Below are positions 1-8,657 of a stretch of 64,000 bases of DNA, piece by piece. Positions within the stretch are counted from its first letter, which is position 1. Each line of letters begins with the position of its first letter. Below the pieces are notes generated by a model. It was not told the origin of the DNA. It searched no databases and worked only from the letters and a program-made list of their open reading frames with translations. Position numbers and translations under genes: made by a program. The DNA comes from Caballeronia sp. GAFFF1 (GTDB taxonomy: Bacteria > Pseudomonadota > Gammaproteobacteria > Burkholderiales > Burkholderiaceae). The stretch covers positions 62,001 to 126,000 of the forward strand of contig NZ_JALQEM010000040.1 in NCBI RefSeq assembly GCF_023630705.1, in the 5' to 3' direction.

Positions 1-1
1 G

Positions 2-1036
2 GAGATCACCGTCGGCATGCCGATTCTCGACGTCGAGACGGACAAGATCGCCAATGCCGTCGAAGCGCCCGACGCCGGCCTGCTGCGGCGCAAAGTGGCG
101 CAGCCCGGCGACACGCTGCCCGTTAAGGCGCTGCTTGGCGTGCTCGCGCCGTCCGAGGTGAGCGACGCCGAAATCGATGCGTACGTGTCCTCTTATGTGA
201 CGCCCGCCGAGGACGAGGAACAAGGCGAGGAAGCGGCGGCGTATCACTTCGTCGATGTCGATGGCATCCGCGTGCGCTACGCATCGCGCGGCGGCGATGA
301 CGCGAGCCGCGCTGCCGTGCTCTTCATTCACGGCTTCGGCGGCGACCTCGACAACTGGCTGTTCAATCTCGACGCGCTCGCCGAGAAGCATCGCGTGTTC
401 GCGCTGGATTTGCCGGGGCATGGGCAATCCACGCCGAAGGTGCCGGGCACGTCGCTCGCGGATCTGGGGAACTTCGTCGGCAAGTTCATGGACGCGGTGG
501 GTCTCGAACGAGCGCATCTCGTCGGGCACTCGATGGGCGGCGGCATCGCGGCGCAGATGGCCGTCGATCAGCCGAGGCGCGTGCAATCAATCGCGCTGAT
601 TTCGCCTGCCGGTTTCGGCGATGAAGTGAACAACGCGTACACCGAAGGCTTTGTCACAGCCGAATCGCGCCGCGAGCTGAAGCCGGTCGTCGAACTGCTG
701 TTCGCGAACCCTGAACTGGTGAGCCGCCAGATGCTCGACGATCTGCTGAAGTACAAGCGGCTCGACGGCGTGAGCGACGCGCTGAGATCGCTCAACGGCG
801 GATTGTTCGCGGGCGGCAGGCAGAGCGCGCAGCCGGGCGCAGAGCTCGCCGCGACAGAAAAGCCGGTGCTCGTGATCTGGGGCGCGAAAGACCAGATCAT
901 TCCCGCCGCGCACGCGAAGCACGCACCGGAAGGCGCGACCGTGCGCGTCTTCGAAGACGCCGGTCACATGAGTCAGATGGAGAAAGCAAACGAAGTGAAT
1001 GCGCTGTTGAAGGCGCATGTCGAGAACGGCGGCTGA
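2..1036 (+). CDS. acoC: Acetoin dehydrogenase E2 component (dihydrolipoamide acetyltransferase), 5'-truncated by the window edge
   Basis: The reading frame is open to the window start. The first visible residues (EITVGMPILDVETDKI) are the lipoyl-domain segment carrying the lipoyl-lysine motif ETDK, so the ATG at 17 is internal and the gene begins upstream. The lipoyl domain is followed by a linker and then an alpha/beta-hydrolase domain with the nucleophile elbow GHSMGG (nt about 525-545) and a C-terminal DAGHM histidine. A lipoyl domain fused to an alpha/beta-hydrolase is the arrangement of AcoC, the E2 subunit that transfers the acetyl group from acetoin cleavage to CoA. The acoA/acoB subunits would be expected just upstream, outside the window. 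The gene ends 19 bp before a strong hairpin. Confidence 0.9.
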   Translation, partial: EITVGMPILDVETDKIANAVEAPDAGLLRRKVAQPGDTLPVKALLGVLAPSEVSDAEIDAYVSSYVTPAEDEEQGEEAAAYHFVDVDGIRVRYASRGGDDASRAAVLFIHGFGGDLDNWLFNLDALAEKHRVFALDLPGHGQSTPKVPGTSLADLGNFVGKFMDAVGLERAHLVGHSMGGGIAAQMAVDQPRRVQSIALISPAGFGDEVNNAYTEGFVTAESRRELKPVVELLFANPELVSRQMLDDLLKYKRLDGVSDALRSLNGGLFAGGRQSAQPGAELAATEKPVLVIWGAKDQIIPAAHAKHAPEGATVRVFEDAGHMSQMEKANEVNALLKAHVENGG

Positions 1037-1055
1037 TGTTTTCTTCGACGTGCGC

Positions 1056-1088
1056 GCGCCCCGCTGGAAAAGGCCGCCAGCGGGGCGC
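1056..1088. terminator. Bidirectional GC-rich terminator hairpin
   Basis: A perfect 12-bp inverted repeat (GCGCCCCGCTGG at 1056-1067, CCAGCGGGGCGC at 1077-1088) with a 9-nt loop lies between the convergent ends of acoC and the cupin gene. There is no long T tract, so efficiency is uncertain, but position and stem strength fit a shared terminator. Confidence 0.7.
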
Positions 1089-1096
1089 GGTCGACG

Positions 1097-1501
1097 CTAC
1101 TTCACCGGCGTCAGGATCGGTGCGCCTTGCTTCTTGAGCAGGAAGACGACGAACTTCGCCGGCTGCGTCGCGCTGGCATTGCGTCCGACGGTGTGGATGT
1201 CGTTGGGGCCTTCATGAAACGTGTCGCCAGGCTTGAGCGTCACTTCCTTGCTGCCCTTAACGCCCATGACGATGCTTCCCTCTAGCACATACACGAAGGC
1301 GTGAGCGTCATGACGATGCACGGGATCCACTGCGCCGGGCGGATAGTCGACGACGATCATCTGAAGTTCCTTGCCCGGATAGTCAGGCAACGGCTCCGAG
1401 CGAAGTGGCGTCACGCTTGCCTCTGGCGCGGCCATGACGGGCGGCGCGATCACTGAGCCGATACTCATTACGGTTGCAGCGACGCAAAGCATTGTCTTCA
1501 T
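1097..1501 (-). CDS. Exported cupin-domain protein
   Basis: Small single-domain cupin of about 134 residues. The ATG at 1501 is chosen because it begins a signal peptide (MKTMLCVAATVMSIG..., likely cleaved after VMAA); the longer frame upstream is arginine-rich and looks non-coding. The cupin motif with metal-binding histidines is visible as DPVHRHDAHAFVYVLEGS, followed by the second cupin motif (PGDTFHEGPNDIH). It probably sits in the periplasm; the substrate cannot be told. It is the last gene of a minus-strand set, starting 5 nt after the stop of the AhpD-like gene, so the three genes are probably co-transcribed. Confidence 0.8.
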   Translation of the reverse strand: MKTMLCVAATVMSIGSVIAPPVMAAPEASVTPLRSEPLPDYPGKELQMIVVDYPPGAVDPVHRHDAHAFVYVLEGSIVMGVKGSKEVTLKPGDTFHEGPNDIHTVGRNASATQPAKFVVFLLKKQGAPILTPVK

Positions 1502-1505
1502 GACA

Positions 1506-1985
1506 TCACTCCAGGCCGGCCTTGTCCAGCCCGAACGCCTTGTCGGACGAACCGGGCGCCGTGCGGAACGCGACATTGAGTCGGTTCCAGCTATTGATCA
1601 CTCCCACGAGGAAGGTGAGGTCGGAGAGCTCCTTATCGGAGTACTGGGCGCGCACGCTGTCGTAAATGTCGTCCGGCACGCCCTCAGAAGGAATGTTCGT
1701 CAGCACCTCGGCCCATGCGAGCGCGGCCCGTTCGCGCGGCGAGAACAGCGTCGACTCGCGCCAGATTGCCACGTGATGCAGGCGCAGTTCGCGCTCGCCA
1801 TGAATCTTCGCCATCTTCACATGCATGTCGACGCAGAAGGCGCAGCCATTGAGCTGTGACGCCCGAATCTCGACGAGCTCGCGGATGTGCGTCTCGATCG
1901 TCGATTCCTGAAGCAACGTGCCAAGCTGGATGAGCTTCTTCGAAAGCTCCGGGGATTGCTGAAAGTAGTCGATGCGTCGCGTCAT
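1506..1985 (-). CDS. Carboxymuconolactone decarboxylase/AhpD-like family protein
   Basis: A 159-residue all-alpha protein with the AhpD-type redox motif CAFC in NGCAFCVDMH (residues about 47-56) and the usual length for the alkylhydroperoxidase D-like group. Such proteins act as peroxidase-like or thiol-redox proteins; the substrate is not evident. It lies between an NmrA-like oxidoreductase and an exported cupin, a combination often seen in small stress or detoxification operons downstream of a regulator. The start ATG at 1985 is preceded by an AGGAGT-like site (revcomp of actcct at 1991-1996). Confidence 0.85.
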   Translation of the reverse strand: MTRRIDYFQQSPELSKKLIQLGTLLQESTIETHIRELVEIRASQLNGCAFCVDMHVKMAKIHGERELRLHHVAIWRESTLFSPRERAALAWAEVLTNIPSEGVPDDIYDSVRAQYSDKELSDLTFLVGVINSWNRLNVAFRTAPGSSDKAFGLDKAGLE

Positions 1986-2032
1986 AATGGACTCCTAAGT
2001 GATGATGTGTCGTGAAAGTTCGGTGAGGACAG

Positions 2033-2785
2033 TCAGCCGCGTTTGGCCTGAGCGAGCCACTGGTCGAGACCGATCTGACCGATGCGCGCTTCGCCGAGCG
2101 GCACGAGCGATAGTTCCTCGACCACGCCGCCGTAATACCGCGCCTTCGAATCCGTCACGACCGGGCGTGCGTCGCCTACGGATTTCAAGTATCGCGCGAC
2201 AATCTCCGCGAACGGCGCGCGATCCGGGCCGGCTATGTCGATGGTGTCGTTCAGAGGCCCGGCGAGCGCGACCTGCGAAAGGATCGCCACGATGTCATCC
2301 ACGGCGATCGGCTGGAACTGTCCGTCGCCGACCCGTACTGTGCCGCTCTCCGTGCTGAAGTCCGCGATGCCACCGATGAACTCCATGAACTGTGTGGCCC
2401 GCACGATCGTGTACGGAACGCCGGCCGCCCTGATGGCCTCTTCCTGCGCTACTTTGGCGGCAAAATACGCATTCTCCGGCATGCGGTCGGTTCCGACGAT
2501 CGACAGCGCGACGTGATGGCCCACGCCCGCCGCCACTTCGGCCTTGCCGAGATTGCGCGCCGAGGTGCGAAAGAAATCGAGCACCGCCTGCGGTTCCCAT
2601 GACGGCGCGTTCGTTACATCGACGACCGCGTCCGCGTTCATGAGCGCCGTGGTGAGACCTTCGCCCTTCACGGTGTTGACGCCGCTACGCGGCGATGCAG
2701 CGAGCGCCTGATGGCCTGCCTCGTTGAGCAGTGCGACCAGACGCGAGCCGACGAGGCCCGAACCACCGATTACGACGATCTTCAT
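2033..2785 (-). CDS. NmrA-like NAD(P)-binding oxidoreductase
   Basis: A 250-residue Rossmann-fold protein beginning MKIVVIGGSGLVGSRL, the atypical short-chain dehydrogenase (NmrA/NAD(P)H-binding) nucleotide motif GGxGLVG at residues 7-13. The ATG at 2785 is preferred over an upstream TTG because it places the beta-strand directly at the N-terminus and has a GGAGGA ribosome site 7-8 nt upstream. This family contains sensor-like or reductase proteins acting on small quinones or flavin-type substrates; the function is not specified by sequence. It is first in the minus-strand set with the AhpD-like and cupin genes and is divergent from the MocR regulator at 2960, which may control it. Confidence 0.85.
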   Translation of the reverse strand: MKIVVIGGSGLVGSRLVALLNEAGHQALAASPRSGVNTVKGEGLTTALMNADAVVDVTNAPSWEPQAVLDFFRTSARNLGKAEVAAGVGHHVALSIVGTDRMPENAYFAAKVAQEEAIRAAGVPYTIVRATQFMEFIGGIADFSTESGTVRVGDGQFQPIAVDDIVAILSQVALAGPLNDTIDIAGPDRAPFAEIVARYLKSVGDARPVVTDSKARYYGGVVEELSLVPLGEARIGQIGLDQWLAQAKRG

Positions 2786-2959
2786 GGCAGATCCTCCAGA
2801 TAGGTCAGTGAAACGGCGGGCGTGGTGACGCGTGAAGGTTCTCCGCCGTCGCATTGCCCACAACCAGTATGGGACAATGATGGTCTACAAATAAGGGGCA
2901 AGAATCGTCGACACGACTAGTCCAAGATTGCCCCGCTGCGCGTTGTCGGAGAGACGATC

Positions 2960-4450
2960 ATGAACGCCCGAAGTCCTGCATTGGCTATCGAGATCGATCG
3001 GCTGAAGCCTTTGCCGATCTATTTACAGATATGCGAGCGATTCAGGACGGCGATCGCAGCCGGGCATTTGCGTCCGGGTGATCGCGTGCCCGCGCTGCGC
3101 AACCTCTCGACGCAGTTGAGCACGGCCCGCGGCACGGTCGAGCTGGCCTATTCGATCCTCGTCGACGAGGGCTATCTGCAAATGCGCGGTGCCGCCGGCA
3201 CGTTCGTATCGCCGTCGCTACCGGCGTCGGTCGTGCATGGCGCGGAGGAAAAGCGAGCGGGCAGCGGGAAGACGCGAGACGCGCAACGTAGCCAGCCGAC
3301 GCGGTCCGACGGCGCGGTCACCGTTGCCATGAGCGGCGAGCCGCGGCCGTTGCAGCCGGGGCTGCCGGCGCTGGACGCGTTTCCGCGCAAGATATGGAGC
3401 CGGCTGGTTTCGCATCGCGTGCGTAGCGGGGATCGCGCGATGCTCGCCTACCCTGATCCAATGGGCTACAGACCGCTGCGCGAACGCATTGCGACCTATC
3501 TCGGCTTGTCGCGCGGTGTCACTTGCCTGCCCGAGCAAGTGTTCATTACCGGCGGGTATCGCGCGACGCTTGAACTCGTGCTGCGCAGTCTTGCGCAATC
3601 GAACGATCGCATGTGGTTCGAGGATCCCGGCTATCTGCTCGCGCGAAATTTTCTGACGGAGACCGGCGTCCAGTTGACGCCCGTGCCGGTCGACGATGAC
3701 GGAATGGACATAGCGCGCGGCATGGAACTGGACCCCGAGGCGCGCTTTGCGCTGGTCACGCCGTCGCATCAGAGCCCGCTCGGACAAGTACTGTCGCTGA
3801 CGAGACGCCTCGCGCTGCTGGACTGGGCGGAGAAGGGCGCGCGCTGGATTATCGAGGACGATTACGACAGCGAGTTCCGCTACTCAGGCAGGCCATTGCC
3901 GGCCCTGAAGAGCCTCGATCGGCACGATCGGGTGATTTACACCGGTACGTTCAGCAAGGTGTTGTTTCCCGGCCTGCGGCTCGCGTATGCGGTGGTGCCG
4001 GACCGTGCTGTCGAGCGCGTCGGACGGGTGGCGTGCTCCATGAACGCCGGGTCGCCCGCGCTATTGCAAGCTGCAGCGACGGACTTCATCGAGCAGGGGC
4101 ATTTCGCGCGGCATGTGAAGAAGATGCGCGCGTTGTACGGGCAACGACGCGTCTTCATTGCGGATGCGCTGGAGCAGGCGTTCGGCAAGCGGTTGCGTAT
4201 CGATTTGCCGCCCGGCGGAATACAGTTCGCCGTGCGATTCGCTGAAGGCTCTGATGGGCCGGTCGACGATGTCGCTGTCGCCGCGCGTGCCCGCGAAGCG
4301 GGCCTCGGCGTGCTGCCGCTTTCGATCTGGTATGCGAACGCACGTATGCCGCGCACGCCACGGGGTCTTGTCATGGGTTTTGCGAACATCACGGATGCGA
4401 GCGAAGCGGCTCGTCTCGCCAGGAAGTTGCGAAGCTGCCTGGAACGCTGA
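2960..4450 (+). CDS. MocR/PdxR-family transcriptional regulator (GntR HTH fused to aminotransferase-like domain)
   Basis: A 496-residue two-domain regulator. Residues about 13-80 are a GntR-type winged helix (PIYLQICERFRTAI...), and residues about 130-490 are a type I aminotransferase fold with the PLP-binding lysine in TGTFSKVLFPGLR (Lys333) and the preceding IIEDDYDSEFRY segment that contacts the cofactor. MocR proteins bind PLP and an amino compound and act as activators or repressors, often of divergent genes. The divergent partner here is the NmrA-like/AhpD-like/cupin set, which is the likely target. Confidence 0.9.
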   Translation: MNARSPALAIEIDRLKPLPIYLQICERFRTAIAAGHLRPGDRVPALRNLSTQLSTARGTVELAYSILVDEGYLQMRGAAGTFVSPSLPASVVHGAEEKRAGSGKTRDAQRSQPTRSDGAVTVAMSGEPRPLQPGLPALDAFPRKIWSRLVSHRVRSGDRAMLAYPDPMGYRPLRERIATYLGLSRGVTCLPEQVFITGGYRATLELVLRSLAQSNDRMWFEDPGYLLARNFLTETGVQLTPVPVDDDGMDIARGMELDPEARFALVTPSHQSPLGQVLSLTRRLALLDWAEKGARWIIEDDYDSEFRYSGRPLPALKSLDRHDRVIYTGTFSKVLFPGLRLAYAVVPDRAVERVGRVACSMNAGSPALLQAAATDFIEQGHFARHVKKMRALYGQRRVFIADALEQAFGKRLRIDLPPGGIQFAVRFAEGSDGPVDDVAVAARAREAGLGVLPLSIWYANARMPRTPRGLVMGFANITDASEAARLARKLRSCLER

Positions 4451-4582
4451 GAGGGGCGACCGTTTCAGTTCCGACGCGAACCTCGTGACGCTGGAACATC
4501 GGTTGCTCAGACGAATAGCCTGCGGAACGCTGTCGTGCTGTTGCGATGCTCTCCAGCGGGTATTCTTTGAGAGGAACTCGGA

Positions 4583-4864
4583 ATGAAAACACGTCATCTT
4601 GTCACGGCCGCGGCCGCCGTACTTGTCGTTGCGAGCGGCACCGCTCTCGCCCAGGAACAAAGCGCGCCGATGGCCGGCGCATCTCACACTACCGATTCGA
4701 GCATGGCAACGTACGGTCCGTCCACCTACCGCGGCTCGGACTATGGCGGCGCCGCCTACGGCGATAGCTCGGCCGGCGCCCGCAACTACGGCGAGTGGGC
4801 CCGAGCCCGCAATCCGGCGAACTGCCCGCCGGGACTCACGTGTAACGTTTATAAGGGATCCTGA
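4583..4864 (+). CDS. Small exported protein of unknown function
   Basis: A 93-residue protein with a clear Sec signal peptide (MKTRHLVTAAAAVLVVASGTALA, cleavage before QEQS). The mature part is rich in Gly, Tyr, Ser and Ala with a YGG/YGD pattern and ends with two cysteines (NPANCPPGLTCNVYKGS) that could form a disulphide. A GAGAGG ribosome site precedes the ATG. It resembles the short, low-complexity periplasmic proteins common in Burkholderiaceae. I do not recognise a family. Codon use and signal peptide make it a convincing gene. Confidence 0.7.
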   Translation: MKTRHLVTAAAAVLVVASGTALAQEQSAPMAGASHTTDSSMATYGPSTYRGSDYGGAAYGDSSAGARNYGEWARARNPANCPPGLTCNVYKGS

Positions 4865-4963
4865 TTTTCTGCGTCCGGACACCGCCTCGCCCTGTATGAA
4901 GCCGGCCGCATGCGACGGCTGCATCGAGCATGCAGTGCGAGGAGGTGGCTGGACGCGAGCTGC

Positions 4964-5500
4964 TCAGCTTTGTCCCTTGGCCGCTCTGCGGAATTCTTCC
5001 ACCAGCTTGTCGACGATGCTGTTCAACTGCCGGCGCTCGGACGCGCTCAGGATCGACAGCATCTCGGCCTCCATCGACTGCCCGAGTTCGTCGCTGGACT
5101 CGCGCATGCGCTTGCCGGCAGCAGTCGGCCACAGCTGAAAATGGCGCGCGTCGTCGGGATGGATGGAGCGCCGCACCAGATTACGATCGATCAGGTCGGA
5201 CAGTAGCTTGGACAACAGCGTCTTCTCGATGAGCGTCTGCTCCTTGAGCACGCTCGCGGTGATGCCCGGCGTGTCGCAGATCGCCCGCAGCACGCGTAGC
5301 GAGCGCACATCCACGCCGAATCGGGGCCGATAGCCCGCATTCGCTCGGCTGATCATCTCGCTTTTGATCAGGTCCAACTTGAAGGTCAAATAATGCGTCG
5401 CCCCGCCACAAGCGGCGATGCTGTCTCCTGGCTTACCTCCGTCGTCGCCGTCCTCTTCCTGTCGCTCTTTCTTGAGCGCTCGTGGCCTTCCTGCTCGCAT
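4964..5500 (-). CDS. MarR-family transcriptional regulator
   Basis: A 178-residue protein with a winged-helix core: SLRVLRAICDTPGITASVLKEQTLIEKTLLSK resembles MarR helices 3-4, followed by a wing with DARHFQLWPTAAG. The N-terminal 40 residues are charged and may be partly untranslated, since a later start is possible. It is divergent from the MFS transporter at 5856, and the intergenic region carries an inverted repeat suited to a MarR dimer. Confidence 0.85.
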   Translation of the reverse strand: MRAGRPRALKKERQEEDGDDGGKPGDSIAACGGATHYLTFKLDLIKSEMISRANAGYRPRFGVDVRSLRVLRAICDTPGITASVLKEQTLIEKTLLSKLLSDLIDRNLVRRSIHPDDARHFQLWPTAAGKRMRESSDELGQSMEAEMLSILSASERRQLNSIVDKLVEEFRRAAKGQS

Positions 5501-5855
5501 CTGATGCCGTCCTGTCGGGAGACTTCATTCGAAAAGCGTCTAGCCGCCATGTAGGCATGCCGGCAGCCGCGCTGTTATCGGTGCTGTTATCCGTGATGAT
5601 AGCCCAGCTCGGCGACGCGGTCCGTTTGCGTTAGGGAATGTCATTAGTTGAATAATGCAACTATTGAAATACTATCTGAACGTCGCGCGGTCGATTGCTT
5701 TCATTAGAGGATTAGGCGGTCCGGACCGCCAAACAGGCAAGAGCTCAACACTTTCCGACGACGGAGCCACCGGCACTCGACGCGGCCGTTCACCTTCGAA
5801 GCCCGCGGGAACGTATCGCAGACGGCATCCGAGGTCATTTACGAGAGAGGACACG
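5501..5855. other. Intergenic region between MarR gene and MFS gene
   Basis: 355 bp without a convincing gene. A frame from 5655 joins the MFS gene, but its residues are unlike any transporter N-terminus and it has no ribosome site, so I treat it as an untranslated leader. It contains the inverted repeat at 5646-5662. Confidence 0.6.
5646..5662. promoter_or_regulatory. Candidate MarR-type operator
   Basis: Inverted repeat AGTTG-N7-CAACT in an AT-rich stretch between the divergent MarR regulator and MFS gene. Half-site size and spacing fit a MarR dimer. Assignment to this regulator is by position only. Confidence 0.4.
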
Positions 5856-7184
5856 ATGGACATGAACCGAACAGGCGCGCGCGTTCCCACACCCGCGATG
5901 GTGCGCAAGGTTGTGATTGCGTCGGTGCTGGGAAACGCGTTTGAGTGGTTCGACTTCGCAATCTACGGCCTCTTTGCCGTAATGATCGCGAAGCTCTATT
6001 TCCCAAGCGGAGACGAGTTCGCGTCGCTGTTGCTGACGCTGGCGACCTTCGGCGTCGGCTTCGCCATACGGCCGCTGGGCGGGGTTCTGCTGGGTCTGTA
6101 CGGCGACCGCGTCGGCCGCAAGAAGGCGCTGTCGTTGACCATCGTTTTGATGTCGGTCGGCACCGGAATGATCGGGATTCTGCCGACGCACGAGGCCATT
6201 GGCCTTGCAGCGCCGATTCTCATGGTGCTCGCGCGACTCATTCAGGGATTCTCGGTCGGCGGGGAATTCAGCGGCGCGACAACCATGCTGGTCGAATTCG
6301 CGCCGGTGAATCGCCGCGGCTTTTTTGGCAGCTTCCAGATGTGCTCCCAAGCACTCGCGTTCTCCATAGGCGCGCTGGTCGCGTATTTGTTGACCGTCAA
6401 TCTCACGCCGCATGATCTGGAATCGTGGGGCTGGCGTTTGCCGTTTCTATTCGGCATCCTGATTGGTCCGGTCGGATGGCTCATCCGGTCGACGGTAGAC
6501 GAGTCGCCGGAATTCATCGCCTATGCAAACGATGTTCAACGGGGCAAGGTGAAGCGCGTGAATACACCGCTTCGTGCCGTGTTTCGCGACCATTCGCGCG
6601 CAGTGCTCGGCACACTCGGCGTGTCGATCGTCGGAACGGTGTCGGCCTACGTGTTCGTGTTCTTTCTCCCAATCTTCGCGAAAAAGCAACTCGGCATGCC
6701 GGCCTCGGATGTGAACCTGAGCACATTCATTGGCACGCTCATCGTTCTCGCTGTTTGTCCGCTCGCCGGTTATCTGTCGGACCGCTTTAGCCGCAAGTCG
6801 GTGATGCTGCCCGCAATCGTCGCCTACGGCATCGCCTCTTATGTGCTGTTCAAACAACTCGTGAACGTGCCGACGTTCAGTTCACTGCTCGCGGTGCAGA
6901 TTGGCGTCTCGTTCCTGATGAGCTTTTTCTGGGGCCCCACGCCGGTCGTGCTGACCGAAGTGTTCCCTGTGAGCGTGCGCTCCACCGGCGCCGCGGTCAC
7001 ATACAACCTCGCGGTGTTGATCTTCGGCGGACTCGCGCCTTTCGTGAACACGTGGCTCGTGCACGTAACGGGCAGCAACCTCGCGCCGATCTACTATGTG
7101 CAGTTGAGCGTGGTGATCGGCATCGCAGGCGTGCTCGTGTTGCCGTCGACGGGACGGCGCACGTCGCCGGGTTTCGCGACTTGA
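5856..7184 (+). CDS. MFS transporter, metabolite:H+ symporter (MHS) family
   Basis: A 442-residue, 12-helix transporter. The start at 5856 has a GAGAGAGG ribosome site at 5843-5850. Family signatures include the N-terminal GNAFEWFDFAIYG segment typical of MHS transporters (ProP, KgtP, ShiA) and the loop 2-3 motif GDRVGRKKAL. MHS members carry small organic acids, betaines or amino acids with protons. The M20 amidohydrolase gene follows about 200 bp downstream on the same strand, so the imported compound may be the hydrolase substrate, but the sequence does not identify it. Confidence 0.9.
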   Translation: MDMNRTGARVPTPAMVRKVVIASVLGNAFEWFDFAIYGLFAVMIAKLYFPSGDEFASLLLTLATFGVGFAIRPLGGVLLGLYGDRVGRKKALSLTIVLMSVGTGMIGILPTHEAIGLAAPILMVLARLIQGFSVGGEFSGATTMLVEFAPVNRRGFFGSFQMCSQALAFSIGALVAYLLTVNLTPHDLESWGWRLPFLFGILIGPVGWLIRSTVDESPEFIAYANDVQRGKVKRVNTPLRAVFRDHSRAVLGTLGVSIVGTVSAYVFVFFLPIFAKKQLGMPASDVNLSTFIGTLIVLAVCPLAGYLSDRFSRKSVMLPAIVAYGIASYVLFKQLVNVPTFSSLLAVQIGVSFLMSFFWGPTPVVLTEVFPVSVRSTGAAVTYNLAVLIFGGLAPFVNTWLVHVTGSNLAPIYYVQLSVVIGIAGVLVLPSTGRRTSPGFAT

Positions 7185-7388
7185 GCGGCTTGGGTGGCGA
7201 AGACGCAGGGGCGAGCGTCTGCATGCAGTATCGCAAGCTGTCTCTAGAATGAAGCTATTGATGACCACAGTCGTTCTCCGGCGCGAATAGCGAGTCGGGA
7301 GGCGATACGGCCAGCTATCGACGCACGCTTGCAGCCGCGTATCAAAGTCATACGACTAATCACACGCCTCACATCTCGGGAGTTGCCC

Positions 7389-8657
7389 ATGTCGAACATG
7401 ATGAAAGCGATGCTCGGCAGCATCGACGATCTGCTGCCGGAGCTCGAAGCGATCTACAAGGATCTGCACCAGCATCCCGAACTTTCGATGCAGGAAGTGC
7501 GCACGGCAGGCATCGTCGCGGACTACGTGCAGAAGCTAGGATTCGACGTTACGCGTCAGGTCGGCGTGACAGGTGTGGTGGCGGTCCTTTATAACGGAGA
7601 GGGCCCGACCGTTATGCTGCGTGCCGACATGGACGCTCTGCCCATGACGGAGGCGACCGGCCTGCCTTATGCGAGTACGGAGAGGGCCAAAGACGAAGAC
7701 GGCGCTGATGTCGGTGTCGCGCATTCGTGCGGGCATGACATGCATGTCACGTGGCTCATGGGAGTCGCACGCTTGATGGCCGAGCATCGCGATGTCTGGC
7801 GTGGAACGCTCATGGCCGTATTTCAGCCGGGTGAAGAAGTCGCGCGCGGGGCGCGCAGCATGATCGACGACGGCATGACCGAACGGTTTCCCAAGCCCGA
7901 TGTCATCCTCGGTCAGCATGTGATGGTAGGCGAGGCAGGAACTGTCGGCTATCGAAAGGGCACTATTCTTTCGGCGGGTGACAGCCTCAAGGTGAAGCTC
8001 TTCGGACGCGGGTCACACGGCTCGCAACCGCAGACGTCCATCGATCCGGTCATCATGGCCGCATCGACGACGCTTCGCCTGCAGACGATCGTGTCGCGCG
8101 AAATATCGCCTCGTGACACTGCCGTTTTGACGATTGGTGCGTTGCAGGCCGGAACGAAGGAAAACATCATTCCGGATGACGCCACGCTCAAGCTGAACAT
8201 GCGCACGTTCGACGACGACGTGCGCGAATACATGCTCGGTGCCATTCGCCGCATCTGCTGCGCCGAGTGCACGGCATCGAACGCGCCGCGTGAACCCGAG
8301 TTCACGACCCTTTCGAGCTATCCGCTCACCATCAACGATGACGCAACGAGCGAGCGACTGCGCGTTGCATTCGAGGCGCACTTCGGTGAACGCGCGTATG
8401 AGACGCAGCCCGCAGCGGCGAGCGAAGACTTCAGTGTTTTCGGTCGCGAATGGAACGTGCCCTATGCATTCTGGTTCGTCGGTGGAACGGACCCCATTGA
8501 GTTCAGGCGCGCGCTCGCCGCAAAAAAACTCAACGAGATTCCGAGCAATCACTCGCCCAAATTCGCGCCGGTGCTCGATCCGACGCTGCGCACGGGGCTC
8601 GAGACGATGATATGCGCGGCCGGCGCGTGGCTCGATCGGCCGGACGAGGCTGCGTGA
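7389..8657 (+). CDS. M20 family amidohydrolase (hippurate hydrolase / N-acyl-amino-acid hydrolase type)
   Basis: A 422-residue dinuclear metallopeptidase-like hydrolase. Visible motifs are the HQHPELSMQE start, LRADMDALPM, the metal ligand cluster HSCGHDMH (about residues 115-122), the catalytic glutamates in FQPGEEVARGA and a dimerisation domain beginning near GDSLKVKLFGRGSHGS. This subfamily removes acyl groups from amino acids, as with hippurate or indole-acetyl conjugates. The ATG at 7389 is favoured over an upstream in-frame ATG at 7329 because it aligns with family N-termini. Its stop overlaps the GTG start of the TRIC-type gene by 4 nt (GTGA), implying translational coupling. Confidence 0.88.
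   Translation: MSNMMKAMLGSIDDLLPELEAIYKDLHQHPELSMQEVRTAGIVADYVQKLGFDVTRQVGVTGVVAVLYNGEGPTVMLRADMDALPMTEATGLPYASTERAKDEDGADVGVAHSCGHDMHVTWLMGVARLMAEHRDVWRGTLMAVFQPGEEVARGARSMIDDGMTERFPKPDVILGQHVMVGEAGTVGYRKGTILSAGDSLKVKLFGRGSHGSQPQTSIDPVIMAASTTLRLQTIVSREISPRDTAVLTIGALQAGTKENIIPDDATLKLNMRTFDDDVREYMLGAIRRICCAECTASNAPREPEFTTLSSYPLTINDDATSERLRVAFEAHFGERAYETQPAAASEDFSVFGREWNVPYAFWFVGGTDPIEFRRALAAKKLNEIPSNHSPKFAPVLDPTLRTGLETMICAAGAWLDRPDEAA

Noticed and set aside
5655..5855. Upstream extension of the MHS transporter
   Set aside because: No ribosome site, no similarity to transporter N-termini; a good ribosome site precedes 5856.
7200..7219. Possible terminator after the MHS transporter (AGACGC/GCGTCT)
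   Set aside because: Only a 6-bp stem with an 8-nt loop and no T tract.
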